NCBI GenBank assembly: GCA_021201665.1
Contig: JAJQEO010000121.1
Location: 1 to 64,000 of the forward strand
DNA from: Lachnospiraceae bacterium
GTDB lineage: Bacteria; Bacillota; Clostridia; Lachnospirales; Lachnospiraceae
Direction: 5' to 3'
DNA length: 64,000 bases
Part shown: positions 45,920 to 57,124 of the stretch, piece after piece
How the letters are laid out: every line of letters begins with the position of its first letter
Numbering within the stretch: position 1 is the stretch's first letter
Made by a program: the position numbers and the translations under genes
The notes under the pieces: generated by a model
What the model was told of the DNA's origin: nothing
Database searches by the model: none
Seen by the model: the letters and a program-made list of their open reading frames with translations, nothing else

Positions 45920-47164
45920 ATGGCAATTCAAAGCACGTGCTGGAAAAAGCTGATTGCAGCGGCATTCTTTTTTATCCTGATGTTTTTATGCATTCACGTG
46001 AAGGCAGATGCGGCCTGGGAGCAGAATACCGACGGGAGCTATTCCTGGTACAGCAGCAGTGGTGTGCTTGCCCGGAGCAAGTGGATTAGCAGTAAATATT
46101 ATGTGGACGCTGACGGCATCCGTGTGACCGGTTTGCAGAAGATTGATGGAAAATACTATTATTTTAATAAAACAACCGGAGAATTAGTCACCGGTACCTG
46201 GATCAGGTCCGGTTCGAACTATTATTATGCCCGGAAAAGCAGCGGCGCGCTCTACACCAGCTGCCGGAAAAAAATCGGCGGATATTACTATTATTTTAAC
46301 GCGAAAGGGGTTCGCACCACAGGAAAGAAAACGATAAGTGGAAAAACCTACTATTTTTCCAAATCTACCGGGAAGATGGTGACGGAAAAATGGGTCAGCA
46401 TCAGTAAAAAATACTATTACTTCGGCAGCGACGGGGCGATGGTAAAGAGTTCATGGGTCGGCAGATATTATGTGAACTCAAAAGGTGTCCGCCTGACCAG
46501 TCAGTGGAAGGGCAGCAGGTACCTGGGCAGTGATGGCAAATGTGTATCTGGTCTTCAGGAAATTGATGGTGAATACTATTATTTCAATACAAAAACCTAT
46601 AAAAAGGTCACGAATAAAACCGTAACTGTCGGTCAGTATACATATGTCTTTGACAGCACGGGGGTCGGTACGCTTACCCAGATAAATGGGATAGATGTTG
46701 CTGCTGTCTCTGTAGAAGACACTTACTATACGGATGAGGTTGTGGATGATGAGACTCTTCTTGCGGCAATCATATACTGTGAGGCAGGAAATCAGTCCTA
46801 CACCGGACAGTTGGCTGTCGGCCTCGTGGTTCTCAACCGGGTAAACAGTGATTTGTTTGCGGCTTCTACCTTGCGGGAAGTGATTTATTCGACCAGTCAA
46901 TTTGCATCCGCCCGGAACGGAAGCCTGACGAAAGCACTCGCCGGTACGACAACCGTGACCTCCAGCTGCCAAAAAGCAGCAAAAAAGCTCCTGACTCTGA
47001 ATGAAAAGTATAAGACCGGGAAAACACCGACCTTGACTGTGAATGGAAAAACAGTGAAATTTACTTACCTGTTTTTTATGACACCCGCCGCATATAAAAA
47101 GCTGGGGCTGACCGCTTCGTATCTGACAATAGGCGACCACGTATTCTTTAAAACATGGAAATAG
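45920..47164 (+). CDS. Secreted cell-wall hydrolase (SleB/CwlJ-like Hydrolase_2) with choline/glucan-binding-type repeats
   Basis: Signal peptide; GKYYYF/GYYYYFNAKG repeats; LLAAIIYCEAGNQSYTGQLAVGLVVLNRV. Confidence 0.88.
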   Translation: MAIQSTCWKKLIAAAFFFILMFLCIHVKADAAWEQNTDGSYSWYSSSGVLARSKWISSKYYVDADGIRVTGLQKIDGKYYYFNKTTGELVTGTWIRSGSNYYYARKSSGALYTSCRKKIGGYYYYFNAKGVRTTGKKTISGKTYYFSKSTGKMVTEKWVSISKKYYYFGSDGAMVKSSWVGRYYVNSKGVRLTSQWKGSRYLGSDGKCVSGLQEIDGEYYYFNTKTYKKVTNKTVTVGQYTYVFDSTGVGTLTQINGIDVAAVSVEDTYYTDEVVDDETLLAAIIYCEAGNQSYTGQLAVGLVVLNRVNSDLFAASTLREVIYSTSQFASARNGSLTKALAGTTTVTSSCQKAAKKLLTLNEKYKTGKTPTLTVNGKTVKFTYLFFMTPAAYKKLGLTASYLTIGDHVFFKTWK

Positions 47165-47430
47165 GATTTCCTCAGCAGAAGGAAATGTAGTATAAGTAAC
47201 AGTATTAAGAAAAGGAAACGGAAGGCTTCGTTACATGTCACATCCGCGCCACGCATCTGCTGCGGGACGCAGAGAGCACAGTAACGCAGGTTCCCGGACA
47301 AATAAGGATGAAATCGAACATACGATTGATTTTGTCCTTTTTTTATGCTATAGTAAGCATTGTTGGCCGTTCGCCGTAGATTTTTTTGAACGTCCGTTGG
47401 CAGAGCATTGTCCGATTATGGGAGATTCAG

Positions 47431-47793
47431 ATGAAAAAAGCGGATATTAAATTGATTTTGGCAGTATGCATCCTGTGCGCCGTTTTTTTTATATACCGGA
47501 GTTTTACGCAGGATACCGGTAAAAGGATAGTCGTGGAAGTCGACGGGACGACCTGGGGAACCTATTCTCTCTCGCGAAACCAGACGATCGAGATTAATGA
47601 CACGAATGTACTGATCATAAAAGACGGTGAGGCATATATGTCGGAAGCAAGCTGTCCGGACGGTCTGTGCATCAGCCAGGGGCACATATCCAACACAGGC
47701 GAGATGATCGTCTGTCTGCCGAACCGTGTAGTGGTCTATGTGGCGGATGACGAAGAAGAGGATGATGATGGTCTGGACGCAGTAACAGGATAA
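47431..47793 (+). CDS. NusG domain II-containing membrane-anchored protein
   Basis: N-terminal TM; YMSEASCPDGLCISQGHISNTGEMIVCLPNRVVV. Confidence 0.85.
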   Translation: MKKADIKLILAVCILCAVFFIYRSFTQDTGKRIVVEVDGTTWGTYSLSRNQTIEINDTNVLIIKDGEAYMSEASCPDGLCISQGHISNTGEMIVCLPNRVVVYVADDEEEDDDGLDAVTG

Positions 47794-47852
47794 AAAGAAT
47801 CCTTGTGACTTGTGTTCTTGTACGCGGCAGTCTTTATTTTTGAGGCTTATTT

Positions 47853-48347
47853 ATGAAATACAAAACAGCTTATCTGGGAATGTTCACTGCACTTGCAATG
47901 ATACTTAGCTATGTGGAGTCTCTTTTCCCATCTTTTTACGGAATACCGGGCGTAAAGCTCGGACTGGCGAACAGCATGTCGCTTGTGATCCTTATACTGA
48001 TCGGAGTCCCGGGAGCCTTTTGTGTTTCCCTGCTCCGCGTGATTTTGTCAGGATTCCTTTTTGGAAGCCTTTTTTCCATTGCTTATAGTATGGCTGGCGC
48101 CCTGCTCAGCCTGACTGTGATGGCGATCGCAAAAAAAAGCGGATTATTTTCCGTAGTCGGCATCAGCATACTGGGCGGTATCTCGCATAATATCGGGCAG
48201 CTCCTTATCGCAATCTTACTGGTGGAAAATCTGAAGCTGTTTTATTATTTCCCCATACTGCTTTTGTCTGGTCTGGTGACGGGGCTGATTGTCGGTATCA
48301 TTTCCGTAGAGATATTGAAACGTCTGCCCGGGAATCTCTTAAAATAA
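47853..48347 (+). CDS. Gx transporter family / heptaprenyl diphosphate synthase component I-like membrane protein
   Basis: ALAMILSYVESLFP..GIPGVKLGLANSMSLVIL; follows NusG_II protein. Confidence 0.85.
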   Translation: MKYKTAYLGMFTALAMILSYVESLFPSFYGIPGVKLGLANSMSLVILILIGVPGAFCVSLLRVILSGFLFGSLFSIAYSMAGALLSLTVMAIAKKSGLFSVVGISILGGISHNIGQLLIAILLVENLKLFYYFPILLLSGLVTGLIVGIISVEILKRLPGNLLK

Positions 48348-48463
48348 ACAGAGAACGTTATCTGAAAAAATGAATTGCAGCTGAAACGATATGCTAATGA
48401 AAGATTTGCTTTTGACATGGATCGACTGTGGACGAGCAACGGCTTGCAGGAGGATAAGAGAAA

Positions 48464-49072
48464 ATGATTGCTTATTTAAAAGGAACAGTAGATGCTGTAT
48501 CGGAAACGGTTCTGATTCTGGATGTGAATCAGGTGGGGTACCGGGTTTTTATTTCTTCTCGCGACGCGCAGGAAATGCCTGCTCGAGGGCAGGAGGCAAA
48601 GGTTTTTATATGGATGAGTGTCAGCCAGGACGCGATTCGTCTTTATGGCTTTTTAAAAGAGGAGGATCTGGATTTATTTAAGCTGTTGATCAATGTGAGC
48701 GGTGTCGGTCCTAAGGCGGCTCTGGGAATCCTGTCTGCGCTGACAGCGGACGATCTGCGTTTTGCTGTTCTCTCGGACGACGCAAAGACGATTACGCGGG
48801 CTCCAGGTATCGGCGCTAAAAGCGCAAAAAAAATTATTCTTGAATTAAAGGACAAGCTGAGCCTGGAAGACGCTTTTGAGCATAAGCTTGCCTCCACAGA
48901 GTCGGCTTCAGCCGGGGCGGCCGGTCATACGAACGCGGAGGATGAGGCCGTGCAGGCACTTGCGGCACTCGGATATTCTGCCAGCGAAGCACTGCGCGCA
49001 GTCAGAAAATGTACCATTACAGAAGACATGGATACCGAAACGATTTTAAAGCTGGCGTTGAAGCAGATTTGA
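48464..49072 (+). CDS. ruvA: Holliday junction branch migration protein RuvA
   Basis: MIAYLKGTVDAV; VSGVGPKAALGILSAL; ruvB follows. Confidence 0.95.
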   Translation: MIAYLKGTVDAVSETVLILDVNQVGYRVFISSRDAQEMPARGQEAKVFIWMSVSQDAIRLYGFLKEEDLDLFKLLINVSGVGPKAALGILSALTADDLRFAVLSDDAKTITRAPGIGAKSAKKIILELKDKLSLEDAFEHKLASTESASAGAAGHTNAEDEAVQALAALGYSASEALRAVRKCTITEDMDTETILKLALKQI

Positions 49073-49170
49073 GGTGTATCGGTAAATATCAGCTGCACAT
49101 GAACGTGAGAGCATCCAGGAAGTGACGCGGGGCTTCATGATTCGCCACAGGAACTGGCAGGGAGGAATGC

Positions 49171-50166
49171 ATGGCAAAACGAGTGATCGCTACTGACGCG
49201 ACAGAAGAAGACATCCGGCTGGATGCCGGTCTGCGTCCGCGTCTTTTACAGGACTATATTGGGCAGGAAAAAGTCAAAAGTACATTAAAAATATACATAG
49301 AGGCTGCAAAAGCCAGAGGGGACGCTCTGGATCATGTTCTCTTTTATGGTCCTCCCGGCCTTGGCAAGACAACGCTGGCCTGCATTATCGCGAATGAAAT
49401 GGATGTAAATATCAAAATCACCTCCGGACCCGCGATCGAGAAACCGGGAGAAATGGCCGCTATTCTGAATAATCTCCAGGAGGGGGATGTGCTTTTTGTC
49501 GACGAAATCCACCGCCTGAATCGCCAGGTTGAGGAGGTTCTTTATCCGGCAATGGAGGATTTCGCCATCGATATTGTAATTGGAAAGGGCTCGGCCGCGC
49601 GTTCTGTGCGGCTGGATCTGCCGCATTATACATTGATCGGGGCTACGACCAGAGCCGGAATGCTCAGCGCACCGCTCAGGGATCGCTTCGGAGTTGTAAA
49701 TCATCTGGACTATTATTCAGAAAAAGAATTGCAGACGATTGTTCAGCGTTCGGCAGCCGTACTGCAGGTAGAAATTGACAATCGCGGCGCTCTGGAAATC
49801 GCGCGCCGTTCCAGGGGAACCCCAAGGCTCTCCAACCGCATGCTCAAGCGAGTCAGAGATTATGCGCAGGTGCGCTACGACGGAAGGATCACCGCCGCCA
49901 TTGCCTCAGAAGCACTGGATCTTCTTGAGGTGGACCGTTTCGGCCTGGACTCAGTAGACCGTTCCATCCTGACCCTCATGATTGAAAAATTTGACGGAGG
50001 TCCGGTAGGTCTTGATACACTTGCGGCAGCGATCGGGGAAGATCCGGGAACGATTGAGGATGTCTATGAGCCATATCTGATCAAAAACGGCTTTATTAAC
50101 CGCACACCAAAGGGGCGGGTAGTAACATCTCTCGCCAGAGAGCATATTTTACCGGCAGGGAAATAA
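49171..50166 (+). CDS. ruvB: Holliday junction branch migration helicase RuvB
   Basis: [34 protein letters not shown]. Confidence 0.97.
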   Translation: MAKRVIATDATEEDIRLDAGLRPRLLQDYIGQEKVKSTLKIYIEAAKARGDALDHVLFYGPPGLGKTTLACIIANEMDVNIKITSGPAIEKPGEMAAILNNLQEGDVLFVDEIHRLNRQVEEVLYPAMEDFAIDIVIGKGSAARSVRLDLPHYTLIGATTRAGMLSAPLRDRFGVVNHLDYYSEKELQTIVQRSAAVLQVEIDNRGALEIARRSRGTPRLSNRMLKRVRDYAQVRYDGRITAAIASEALDLLEVDRFGLDSVDRSILTLMIEKFDGGPVGLDTLAAAIGEDPGTIEDVYEPYLIKNGFINRTPKGRVVTSLAREHILPAGK

Positions 50167-50331
50167 AAGAAACTGACCGTGAGGAAATAAAAGAAACGGT
50201 TGTAATTTCATGAATCTGCGTTTATAATGATTCGCACAGGGATTTTCAGACATTCGCGTAACTATTCGGAACAGGTTTTCATACTCGCCGCAGGGGCCTT
50301 ATGAAAGCCTGATGCATTTGGGGAGAATTAT

Positions 50332-50736
50332 ATGTCAGCCAAAAACAGTACCCAGGTGATTATAGCCGGGAAAATATACACATTGAGCGGATATGAAAGC
50401 GAAGAATATCTGCAGCGTGTCGCTGCCTATCTGAACGGCAAAATTTCAGAGCTTCGGAATCTGGACGGATATCAGAGGCTTTCCCCGGATATGAAATCGA
50501 TCCTTCTGAACCTGAATACTGCCGACGATTACTTTAAAATGAAAAATAAAGTGGACGAGCTTGAGCAGATCCTTTCTGAAAGAGACCGGGATATCTATGA
50601 GCTTCGCCATGAGATCATCACTTCTCAGATTCGACTGGAAAACACGCAGAAACAGATACAGACGCTTGAGGACCGCAATGCAGAGCTTCAAAAGGAGGTC
50701 ATACAGCTGGAGACTCAGCTGAAGACCGGTCATTGA
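50332..50736 (+). CDS. zapA: Cell division protein ZapA
   Basis: VIIAGKIYTLSGYESEEYLQRVAAYLNGKI; coiled coil. Confidence 0.88.
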   Translation: MSAKNSTQVIIAGKIYTLSGYESEEYLQRVAAYLNGKISELRNLDGYQRLSPDMKSILLNLNTADDYFKMKNKVDELEQILSERDRDIYELRHEIITSQIRLENTQKQIQTLEDRNAELQKEVIQLETQLKTGH

Positions 50737-50760
50737 GCGGCCATTCAAGGGGGAGACACT

Positions 50761-53142
50761 ATGACGGAATTGCTTGCGCCGGCAGGCTCTTTAGAGGCAT
50801 TGCGTCAGGCCGTGGACGCAGGAGCAGATGCGGTTTATATTGGCGGTCAGATGTTTGGCGCCAGAGCGTTCGCGGACAATCCTGATGAAAATGGTCTGAT
50901 GGAAGGTATCGAGTATTGTCACCTGCGCGGCAGGAAACTATATCTTACAGTGAATACCCTTTTAAAAGAACGCGAGCTCAGGGATCAGCTGATTCCCTGG
51001 CTCGCCCCATTATATTATCATGGGCTTGACGCTGTGATCGTGCAGGATCTGGGTGTGATTCGCGTTTTGCGCGAGACTTTTCCGGATCTGGGTCTGCACG
51101 CAAGTACACAGATGAGTATTACGACGCCCGCCGGAGCTATATGGCTGACGCGTCGCGGAGTCTGCCGCGTGGTGCCGGCCAGAGAGCTTTCTCTTGAAGA
51201 GGTACGTTCAATCGTGCGCATCGGAGTGGAGGTGGAAACCTTTGTCCATGGAGCCATGTGCTACAGCTACTCCGGCCGCTGCCTGTTCAGCAGCATCCTC
51301 GGCGGAAGGAGCGGAAACCGCGGCCGATGCGCGCAGCCCTGCCGCCTTCCTTACGAGTACATCGGAAGCTCTGATGAGGGCAGCAAAAGGCACCCACAGG
51401 ATTCCAAAAGCTGTCTGCTCGGCATGAAGGATATGTGTACGCTGGATATTCTGCCGGATCTGATGGATTCCGGGATTTCCTCTTTTAAGATTGAGGGCAG
51501 GATGAAACCGCCTCAGTATACAGCCGGGGTCACAGCTGTATATCGCAGATACATGGATCTGTATGCGAAAGAGGGGCGGGACGGATATCATGTAAAGGAA
51601 AAGGATCGCCGGGCTTTGCTGGAATTATTTGACCGCGGAGAATTCTCCGGCGGATACTATCAGATGAAAAATGATCCTTCAATGATTATGGGAAAACCGG
51701 CGGCGGAAAAAAGTGCAGATGTTGCCTGGCACAGAAACGAACGCAATCAGCAGTTTTTGCAAGAAAAATCTACAGTAAAAATTAATGGGGACTTAAGGAT
51801 TTATCCGGATCAGCCTGTTATACTGAGGCTATGGACTGCTGAAGCAGGACAGAAGGAAGCTTTTAAAGTGGAGGTCAGCGGCGGCGTGCCGGATGTGGCG
51901 AGAACAAATGCCGCCACCTCCGATGACGTGTCGCGCCAGATCTGTAAAACAGGTGGTACCCCATTTGAATTTGCCCACTTGACGGTTGATCTGGCGGACG
52001 GGCTTTTTCTGCCGGTGCGGATGCTGAATGAGCTGCGCAGGAAAGCTCTGGACCAGCTGAAGGAACAGATACTCAGCGAACGAGGCTGCATAAGGCAGCG
52101 TCTGGAACACAGCGCGTGTATGGGCACGGCTGCTGATGCCCGGACTGGCATGGACGCATTTCAGCATAATCTTCCTTCTGAATCTGATAAAATGATTTCG
52201 TCCGGAAACAATATTTCTCCAGGAATTGAAAAAACGATTCCGTATAGAAAAAGGGCAGTTCCTTTTTTCAATATCCTTGTTACGACGTCAGAGCAGCTGG
52301 ACGCGGTACTCCGTTTCAGGAGCGAGTCTGCGGATACAGGCCGCTCGGGTATGCTTGACACCGTCTATCTGGATTCCTTCCTTCTTGGCAATAAAGGACA
52401 GATTGCCAGATCCTGTGCCAGATTGAAAGAGCAGATGGATACAGCCAGGAAGCTGGGACTCCGGTGCATGTTCTGCCTTCCTCCTATTCTGAGAGAGTCA
52501 GGATGTGCTGTTCTGGAGAACCCGGCCGTATGTGACCTGCTGGGAACCATGGACGGTTTTCTGGTGCAGACGATTGATGAGCTTTCCTGGTTGAAGAAAC
52601 AAGCGTTTGGAGGAGTAATTATTTCTGACAGCAGCCTGTACACGTTTAACCTGGCTGCCCGCGGGGAGCTTCTGAAGGATGGGGTTTCACGCTTCACATT
52701 CCCTGCCGAGCTGAATGCCCAGGAGCTTATGCATCTGGGAGGAGGCAGCGACAGTGAGCTTGTCATCTATGGCCGGGAGCCTCTGATGCAGTCTGCCCAA
52801 TGCCTTAGAAGGAACAATGCCTCATGCAAAGAAGGAGGAATTTTATACATCCGGGACCGGAAGAGGATTTTCTTTCCGGTGCTTACGCGCTGTCTGTTTT
52901 GTACAAATACCATTTATAATTCTGTTCCGCTGCACCTGGCGGGATGCCTTGACGACATTATGAAAATTGCTCCATCGTCTGTCCGTATTTCTTTTACGGT
53001 TGAGACGAGAGAGGAAACCCGGCATGTACTGCATATTTATGGAAAGCTTTTTGACATGGTTTCATCTGGGAAAGATGCATCCGGCCTGAATGTCGGAGAC
53101 CTTCAAACGACAAAGGGTCATTTTAAAAGGGGAGTAAAGTAG
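50761..53142 (+). CDS. U32 family peptidase / tRNA hydroxylation-type protein
   Basis: ELLAPAGSLEALRQAVDAGADAVYIGG; CYSYSGRCLFSSILGGRSGNRGRCAQPCR. Confidence 0.93.
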   Translation: MTELLAPAGSLEALRQAVDAGADAVYIGGQMFGARAFADNPDENGLMEGIEYCHLRGRKLYLTVNTLLKERELRDQLIPWLAPLYYHGLDAVIVQDLGVIRVLRETFPDLGLHASTQMSITTPAGAIWLTRRGVCRVVPARELSLEEVRSIVRIGVEVETFVHGAMCYSYSGRCLFSSILGGRSGNRGRCAQPCRLPYEYIGSSDEGSKRHPQDSKSCLLGMKDMCTLDILPDLMDSGISSFKIEGRMKPPQYTAGVTAVYRRYMDLYAKEGRDGYHVKEKDRRALLELFDRGEFSGGYYQMKNDPSMIMGKPAAEKSADVAWHRNERNQQFLQEKSTVKINGDLRIYPDQPVILRLWTAEAGQKEAFKVEVSGGVPDVARTNAATSDDVSRQICKTGGTPFEFAHLTVDLADGLFLPVRMLNELRRKALDQLKEQILSERGCIRQRLEHSACMGTAADARTGMDAFQHNLPSESDKMISSGNNISPGIEKTIPYRKRAVPFFNILVTTSEQLDAVLRFRSESADTGRSGMLDTVYLDSFLLGNKGQIARSCARLKEQMDTARKLGLRCMFCLPPILRESGCAVLENPAVCDLLGTMDGFLVQTIDELSWLKKQAFGGVIISDSSLYTFNLAARGELLKDGVSRFTFPAELNAQELMHLGGGSDSELVIYGREPLMQSAQCLRRNNASCKEGGILYIRDRKRIFFPVLTRCLFCTNTIYNSVPLHLAGCLDDIMKIAPSSVRISFTVETREETRHVLHIYGKLFDMVSSGKDASGLNVGDLQTTKGHFKRGVK

Positions 53143-53145
53143 CGT

Positions 53146-54882
53146 ATGATGAGCTTGCTCTACGAGATCTCAAAATATCTGATGCTCGTTTTAATGGCAT
53201 TTTATACCCTGCAATGCTATACTGTCTTTCGCAAAAAGGACGAGGAATCGAGACAGTATCTGTTTTTGCGCCAGAATATGCTGATGTTTTTTTTGCATTT
53301 TACAGGATATGCATTGATTTATCTGGAGCTGCAGGAAACGGAGGTGCTGTTGTTTTATGGCGCACAGGTGCTGTATTTACTGCTGACCCTGATTTTATTC
53401 AGGCTTCTCTATCCAATGGCGTCCCGACTGCTGATCAACAATATGTGCATGCTGCTTTGCATTGGCTTTATCATGATCGCACGGCTGGATTATGATGAAT
53501 GTCTGAAGCAGTTTGTAATTGCGGTAGCAGCCACTGTGCTTGCGCTATTGATTCCGGTTATCATACGAAAGCTGCGCTTTATCACAAAAATGTATTACGC
53601 ATACACGCTTCTCGGAATCGGAATGCTCGGTCTTGTAGCAATTGCAGCACGCACGACCTACGGAGCGAAGCTTTCTATTTCAATAGGGGGCTTTACCTTC
53701 CAGCCTTCCGAGTTTGTGAAGATTGTTTATGTATTTGCCATCGCCGGACTTCTGAACCAGGCGAAGGATTTTCGCAGGGTTGTCATCGCGACCGGCCTTG
53801 CGGCTGCCCATGTACTGATTCTGGTCGTGTCAAAGGATCTGGGCAGCGCAGTGATTTTCTTTGTTACATATCTGGTCATGATTTTTATTGCCACAAAAAA
53901 TCCTTTTTATACGCTTGCCGGAATTCTGGCGGGCGGTGCCGGGGGTGTTGGCTCATATTTCCTGTTTTCTCATGTCCGTGTGCGTGTACAGGCCTGGCTT
54001 GATCCGTTTGCAGATTACCAGCTTACTGGTTATCAGGCGGCGCAGGCCCTGTTTTCCATTGCGGCCGGAGGCTGGTTTGGCACGGGATTATATCAGGGGT
54101 CCCCGACAGCCATCCCGGTCGTCGAACAGGACATGATGTTTGCTGCCATCGCGGAAGAGCTGGGGACGATTTTCGGTATCTGCCTGATCCTGGTCTGCAT
54201 GAGCTGTTTTATTATGTTCATCAACATCGGCATGCAGCTGACAAATAAATATTACCGCCTTGTAGCAGTCGGGCTGGGTACCACCTATGGAGTGCAGGTT
54301 TTTCTGACAATCGGAGGTACTATTAAGCTGATTCCGCTCACCGGCGTCACTCTGCCTCTGGTAAGCTACGGCGGAAGTTCCGTACTTAGCACGCTCATCA
54401 TGTTTGCAATCGTGCAGGGACTGTATATGCTTCGCAGTGATGAGGAGATTCAAAGAGAAAAGAAAGAAACAGCGCGCATACAGGCGCAAAGTATTCCTTA
54501 TGGGCGAGTTCCCCGCCCGGGTGAGCCGCAGGGTCCGGATTCTTACGGCGGCAGTGTGTATCCGCCCAGACAAAACGGCCGCCAGAGAGAACCACAGTTT
54601 TCCGGCTCTCAAAGAGGAAGCACCTATCCGCCCGCAGGAAATGGCTACCCGGGGGGACCGCCCTCTTCCGGTTCCCGGCGCGGAAACGCCAGTCCGCCCG
54701 CGGGAAATGGCTATCCAAGGGGGGCGCAGTCTTCCGGCTCCTATGACAGAAGCGTATATCCGCCGCCCGCAGGAAACGGTTACCCGATGGGTTCACAATC
54801 CACTGGTGCTTCAGGTCGAATTGAGACTTCTTCTGATAAAGTTCACAAACGCAGAAGGAAACGCAGGAATGAAGATGAATAG
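53146..54882 (+). CDS. FtsW/RodA/SpoVE family protein with repetitive C-terminal tail
   Basis: QPSEFVKIVYVFAIAG; SKDLGSAVIFF; LPLVSYGGSSVLSTLI. Confidence 0.92.
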   Translation: MMSLLYEISKYLMLVLMAFYTLQCYTVFRKKDEESRQYLFLRQNMLMFFLHFTGYALIYLELQETEVLLFYGAQVLYLLLTLILFRLLYPMASRLLINNMCMLLCIGFIMIARLDYDECLKQFVIAVAATVLALLIPVIIRKLRFITKMYYAYTLLGIGMLGLVAIAARTTYGAKLSISIGGFTFQPSEFVKIVYVFAIAGLLNQAKDFRRVVIATGLAAAHVLILVVSKDLGSAVIFFVTYLVMIFIATKNPFYTLAGILAGGAGGVGSYFLFSHVRVRVQAWLDPFADYQLTGYQAAQALFSIAAGGWFGTGLYQGSPTAIPVVEQDMMFAAIAEELGTIFGICLILVCMSCFIMFINIGMQLTNKYYRLVAVGLGTTYGVQVFLTIGGTIKLIPLTGVTLPLVSYGGSSVLSTLIMFAIVQGLYMLRSDEEIQREKKETARIQAQSIPYGRVPRPGEPQGPDSYGGSVYPPRQNGRQREPQFSGSQRGSTYPPAGNGYPGGPPSSGSRRGNASPPAGNGYPRGAQSSGSYDRSVYPPPAGNGYPMGSQSTGASGRIETSSDKVHKRRRKRRNEDE

Positions 54883-54909
54883 TAAAAGTATTGGCGAGAG
54901 GATGACAAT

Positions 54910-56445
54910 ATGGCAATGAAGCTTTTCCGGAAAAAAGGAAAAAAGGAACCGGCTAACGATAAAAAACCTCCTGTCAGGGAAGTTCATTTAGAACAGGAAT
55001 CCGAGCCGATTGACGCGAAGGGCCGCAATACGGAGCTTGGAATCATAACCTATGCCTTTGTTCTTTTGTTTATCGCCATGATCGGATATCTTGTCTATCT
55101 GAATGTCTGGAAAGCAGACTCTCTGAATTCCAGCTCTTATAATACGAAGCAGGATGCGAACGAGGATAAGTATGTCCGGGGTTCTATCTACTCCTCGGAT
55201 GGCCAGGTGCTTGCTTATACAAGTGTGGCGGAGGATGGAACAGAAACACGGGTATATCCGTATGGCAATGTATTTTCCCATGTCGTCGGTTATTCAACAG
55301 TTGGGAAATCCGGTCTGGAATCCACCAGCAATTCTGACCTGATGACTTCCCATACCTCTGTTTTAACACAGCTTCGCGAAGAATCTGATGAGAAACAGCT
55401 GGGAGATTCTGTATATACGACTCTGAACACGACGCTGCAGCAGACTGCCTACAGCGCGCTCGGAAGCTACAATGGCGCCGTGATCGCGATGGAGCCTGAT
55501 ACCGGCAAAATTCTGGCGATGGTTTCCAAACCGGACTTTGACCCAAACTCAATTTCTGAGATCTGGGAGCAGGTTATCAATGACAGTACCAGCTCCGTAC
55601 TTCTGAACCGGGCAACACAGGGCCTGTATCCTCCTGGATCAACGTTTAAAATATTAACGACACTTGCTTATATACGTGAGAATCCGACGACTTACTCAGA
55701 CTTTTCCTTTGACTGTGAGGGAACACTGGAACAGAGTGGAGCGTCTATACATTGCTACAATTACAAGGTTCATGGTACGGTAGATCTGAAAACTGCGTTC
55801 GCAAAATCCTGCAATACGACTTACGCAAGTATCGGATTGAACCTCGAAAAAAACAGTCTGGCCTCTGTCTGTGAAGAATTCCTTCTGGGCGACAGTCTGA
55901 CTCTTCCGACCTCGCTTGTACACAGTGCTTCAAAATTTGATTTGAGCAGTGATGCTTCCTACGGTGAAATCATGCAGACAGCGATCGGCCAGGGAAATAC
56001 CGAAGTGACTCCTCTTCACATGGCTATGATTACCGCGACCGTGGCGAACGACGGCGTGATGATGCGCCCTTACCTGGTGGACTATGTCGAGGCAAGCGAT
56101 GGAACGTCTGTATCCTCCAACAGTCCATCCAAATATAAACGTCTTATGACTACAGAGGAAGCCAGTATCCTGCAGGAATTCATGGAAGAAACCGTCATCA
56201 GCGGCACGGCGACCTCTTTGAGCTGGTATGACTTTACCGTTGCCGGGAAAACGGGATCGGCAGAATATGGTTCCGAGGAGAGCGGCGGTACGCATTCCTG
56301 GTTTGTCGGATATTCCTCAGGCAGCAGCGGGGAGGCGGATCTTGTCGTTGTTGTGATTGCGGAGGACGGCGGCGCCGGAAGTGATACTGCGGTGCCCATC
56401 GCGTCCCAGGTTTTCCAGGCCTACTACAATTATGTAGCAGAATAA
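54910..56445 (+). CDS. Penicillin-binding protein (class B transpeptidase)
   Basis: PPGSTFKILTTLAYI (SxxK), SCN, VAGKTGSAEYG (KTG). Confidence 0.93.
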   Translation: MAMKLFRKKGKKEPANDKKPPVREVHLEQESEPIDAKGRNTELGIITYAFVLLFIAMIGYLVYLNVWKADSLNSSSYNTKQDANEDKYVRGSIYSSDGQVLAYTSVAEDGTETRVYPYGNVFSHVVGYSTVGKSGLESTSNSDLMTSHTSVLTQLREESDEKQLGDSVYTTLNTTLQQTAYSALGSYNGAVIAMEPDTGKILAMVSKPDFDPNSISEIWEQVINDSTSSVLLNRATQGLYPPGSTFKILTTLAYIRENPTTYSDFSFDCEGTLEQSGASIHCYNYKVHGTVDLKTAFAKSCNTTYASIGLNLEKNSLASVCEEFLLGDSLTLPTSLVHSASKFDLSSDASYGEIMQTAIGQGNTEVTPLHMAMITATVANDGVMMRPYLVDYVEASDGTSVSSNSPSKYKRLMTTEEASILQEFMEETVISGTATSLSWYDFTVAGKTGSAEYGSEESGGTHSWFVGYSSGSSGEADLVVVVIAEDGGAGSDTAVPIASQVFQAYYNYVAE

Positions 56446-56576
56446 CTGTTATAAATGGCATCATACCATGAAATTCAATCATGAAAATTGACTCTGGTAT
56501 TTGCGTTTGAAACGCATATTTGAGCTTTGTTCTGAAATTGTCGCTGAAATTGTCTGGATTTTTCCTGGAATTTTGG

Positions 56577-56605
56577 TTGAATGTTTTCCTGAAAAGAGTT
56601 ATACT
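56577..56605 (+). promoter_or_regulatory. Sigma-A-type promoter for the NUDIX gene
   Basis: TTGAAT-N17-TATACT. Confidence 0.55.
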
Positions 56606-56648
56606 GTCTCCAGTCTATCGAACAGGCAAAGCTACAGGAGGGATTGCA

Positions 56649-57101
56649 ATGATTGAAGCAACAAGCTGTGGCGGTGTGGTGATATTCAGGGGAAAGGTAC
56701 TTGTTTTATACAAGAGTTATCGGAATAAGTATGAAGGCTGGGTTCTGCCAAAGGGGACGGTTGAGGAAGGCGAGGATTTTAAAGAGACGGCTTCCCGCGA
56801 GGTCCTCGAGGAGACAGGAGTCAAAGCTGCCATTATTAAATATATCGGAAAAAGCCAGTACACGTTTAACGTACCGGATGATGTTGTGTCCAAGGACGTC
56901 CACTGGTATCTGATGATGGCAGACAGCTATTACAGCAAACCACAGAGAGAAGAATATTTTGTTGATTCCGGATACTATAAATATCACGAAGCCTACCACT
57001 TGCTGAAGTTTTCCAATGAAAAAATGATTCTGGAAAAGGCGTACAGCGAGTATCTGAACTTAAAAAAGAACAATCTATGGGGCAGCCGGAAATATTTTTG
57101 A
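56649..57101 (+). CDS. NUDIX hydrolase
   Basis: GTVEEGEDFKETASREVLEETGVKA Nudix box. Confidence 0.93.
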   Translation: MIEATSCGGVVIFRGKVLVLYKSYRNKYEGWVLPKGTVEEGEDFKETASREVLEETGVKAAIIKYIGKSQYTFNVPDDVVSKDVHWYLMMADSYYSKPQREEYFVDSGYYKYHEAYHLLKFSNEKMILEKAYSEYLNLKKNNLWGSRKYF

Positions 57102-57124
57102 TGCACGGGGGCGGATAAGGAGCT

